Part shown: positions 7,170 through 8,910 of the stretch, piece after piece
How the letters are laid out: each line of letters begins with the position of its first letter
How positions within the stretch are numbered: the first letter of the stretch is position 1
Source: Thermoanaerobacterales bacterium UBA4880
GTDB lineage: Bacteria; Bacillota; Thermoanaerobacteria; Thermoanaerobacterales; UBA4877
Reading direction: 5' to 3'
Assembly (NCBI GenBank): GCA_002399285.1
Contig: DHDI01000026.1
Location: 116,569 to 125,478, forward strand
DNA: 8,910 nt
Program-made: the position numbers and the translations under genes
The notes under the pieces: model-generated
What the model was told of the DNA's origin: nothing
What the model saw: the letters and a program-made list of their open reading frames with translations, nothing else
Databases searched by the model: none

Positions 7170-8760
<1,591 letters not shown>

Positions 8761-8766
8761 GAATAC

Positions 8767-8796
8767 AATATATCAGATTTCGACATATCCTGTCAA
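8767..8796 (-). promoter_or_regulatory. Sigma-A promoter of guaB-guaA
   Basis: Minus-strand TTGACA (8796-8791) is a perfect -35, followed after 18 nt by TATATT (8772-8767), one mismatch from the -10 consensus. Transcription should begin near 8760. An imperfect dyad (TTGACA, five bases, TGTCGAA) spans the -35 and part of the spacer and could be an operator. Confidence 0.62.
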
Positions 8797-8807
8797 CAGA
8801 ATATAAA
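8780..8807 (+). promoter_or_regulatory. Possible plus-strand promoter overlapping the guaB promoter
   Basis: On the plus strand TCGACA (8780-8785) is followed after 16 nt by TATAAA (8802-8807), each one mismatch from consensus. It points away from guaB toward the strong plus-strand terminator at 8862-8893. It is proposed mainly because that terminator otherwise has no transcript to end; AT-rich sequence produces such matches by chance. Confidence 0.28.
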
Positions 8808-8828
8808 AAAAGCAGGGATATTCTCCCT
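8805..8828 (-). terminator. Possible minus-strand terminator upstream of the guaB promoter
   Basis: On the minus strand AGGGA (8828-8824), loop GAATA, TCCCT (8818-8814), two bases and then seven T (8811-8805). The stem is only five pairs, with an alternative CAGG/CCTG pairing (8832-8829 with 8816-8813). It could end a gene lying beyond the right edge, just before the guaB -35. Confidence 0.4.
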
Positions 8829-8893
8829 CCTGAGTTTGGGAGTTAACAGTCAAAGTAAGAGCCCAGTAGCTATTGCAGTTACTGGGTTTTTTT
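8814..8893 (+). ncRNA. Candidate small RNA (about 80 nt) divergent from guaB
   Basis: Between the possible plus-strand promoter and the strong plus-strand terminator lies a non-coding stretch. It contains one more internal hairpin, CTCCC (8823-8827) with GGGAG (8838-8842). It has no open reading frame of note and matches no RNA family I recognise. The call rests only on promoter-like and terminator sequences; an antisense or extended transcript from outside the window could explain the same signals. Confidence 0.25.
8862..8893 (+). terminator. Strong rho-independent terminator on the plus strand
   Basis: CCCAGTAGCT (8862-8871) pairs with AGTTACTGGG (8877-8886), ten pairs with one G-U and a five-base loop, followed at once by seven T (8887-8893). 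On the minus strand the same stem is followed by CTCTTACTTTG, a poor U-run, so its main direction is plus. No plus-strand gene is present in the window for it to serve. Confidence 0.72.
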
Positions 8894-8910
8894 ATGTCAA
8901 TATGTTGTAT

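Overview
The window reads as an ordinary chromosomal segment of a motile, probably anaerobic, low-to-moderate GC Firmicute of the class Clostridia. The support is gene order (a recD2-comF-yvyF-flgM-flgN-flgK run resembling the comF/flagellar operon of Bacillus and Clostridia), GGAGG-type ribosome binding sites, and an Isf-like iron-sulfur flavoprotein of a kind common in anaerobes. Every protein-coding gene lies on the minus strand, so transcription runs from the right edge to the left edge. No mobile element, CRISPR array, tRNA or rRNA was seen.

Right end (about 7160-8910): the GMP branch of purine synthesis, guaB (IMP dehydrogenase with CBS pair) followed with no real gap by guaA (GMP synthase), closed by a clear hairpin terminator at about 5583-5630. 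guaB has a good sigma-A-like promoter and a leader of roughly 120 nt. Between that promoter and the window edge is a compact non-coding cassette. It holds a strong plus-strand terminator, a weaker minus-strand terminator and a possible plus-strand promoter that overlaps the guaB promoter, so a small RNA of about 80 nt is possible.

Middle (4311-5510): a two-gene operon of flavodoxin-fold proteins joined by an ATGA overlap. The first has a C-x2-C-x2-C-x7-C cluster typical of iron-sulfur flavoproteins; the second looks like an NADPH-dependent FMN reductase type protein without that cluster. A near-consensus TATAAT box lies just upstream, and a GC-rich hairpin with a T-run follows.

Left end (1-4309): recD2 (SF1B helicase), comF (phosphoribosyltransferase-like competence protein, overlapping recD2), a YvyF-type zinc protein, flgM (anti-sigma-28), flgN (chaperone for FlgK/FlgL) and the first 37 codons of flgK, which is cut by the window edge. 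A very good sigma-28 promoter (GCCGATAT) sits between yvyF and flgM. The distal flagellar genes can therefore be transcribed both from the housekeeping helicase/competence operon and from the flagellar sigma factor that FlgM itself inhibits.

Most of the window is familiar biology. The points most worth a second look are the sigma-28 promoter inside the operon, RecD2 in the place ComFA occupies in Bacillus, the flavoprotein pair, and the non-coding region upstream of guaB.
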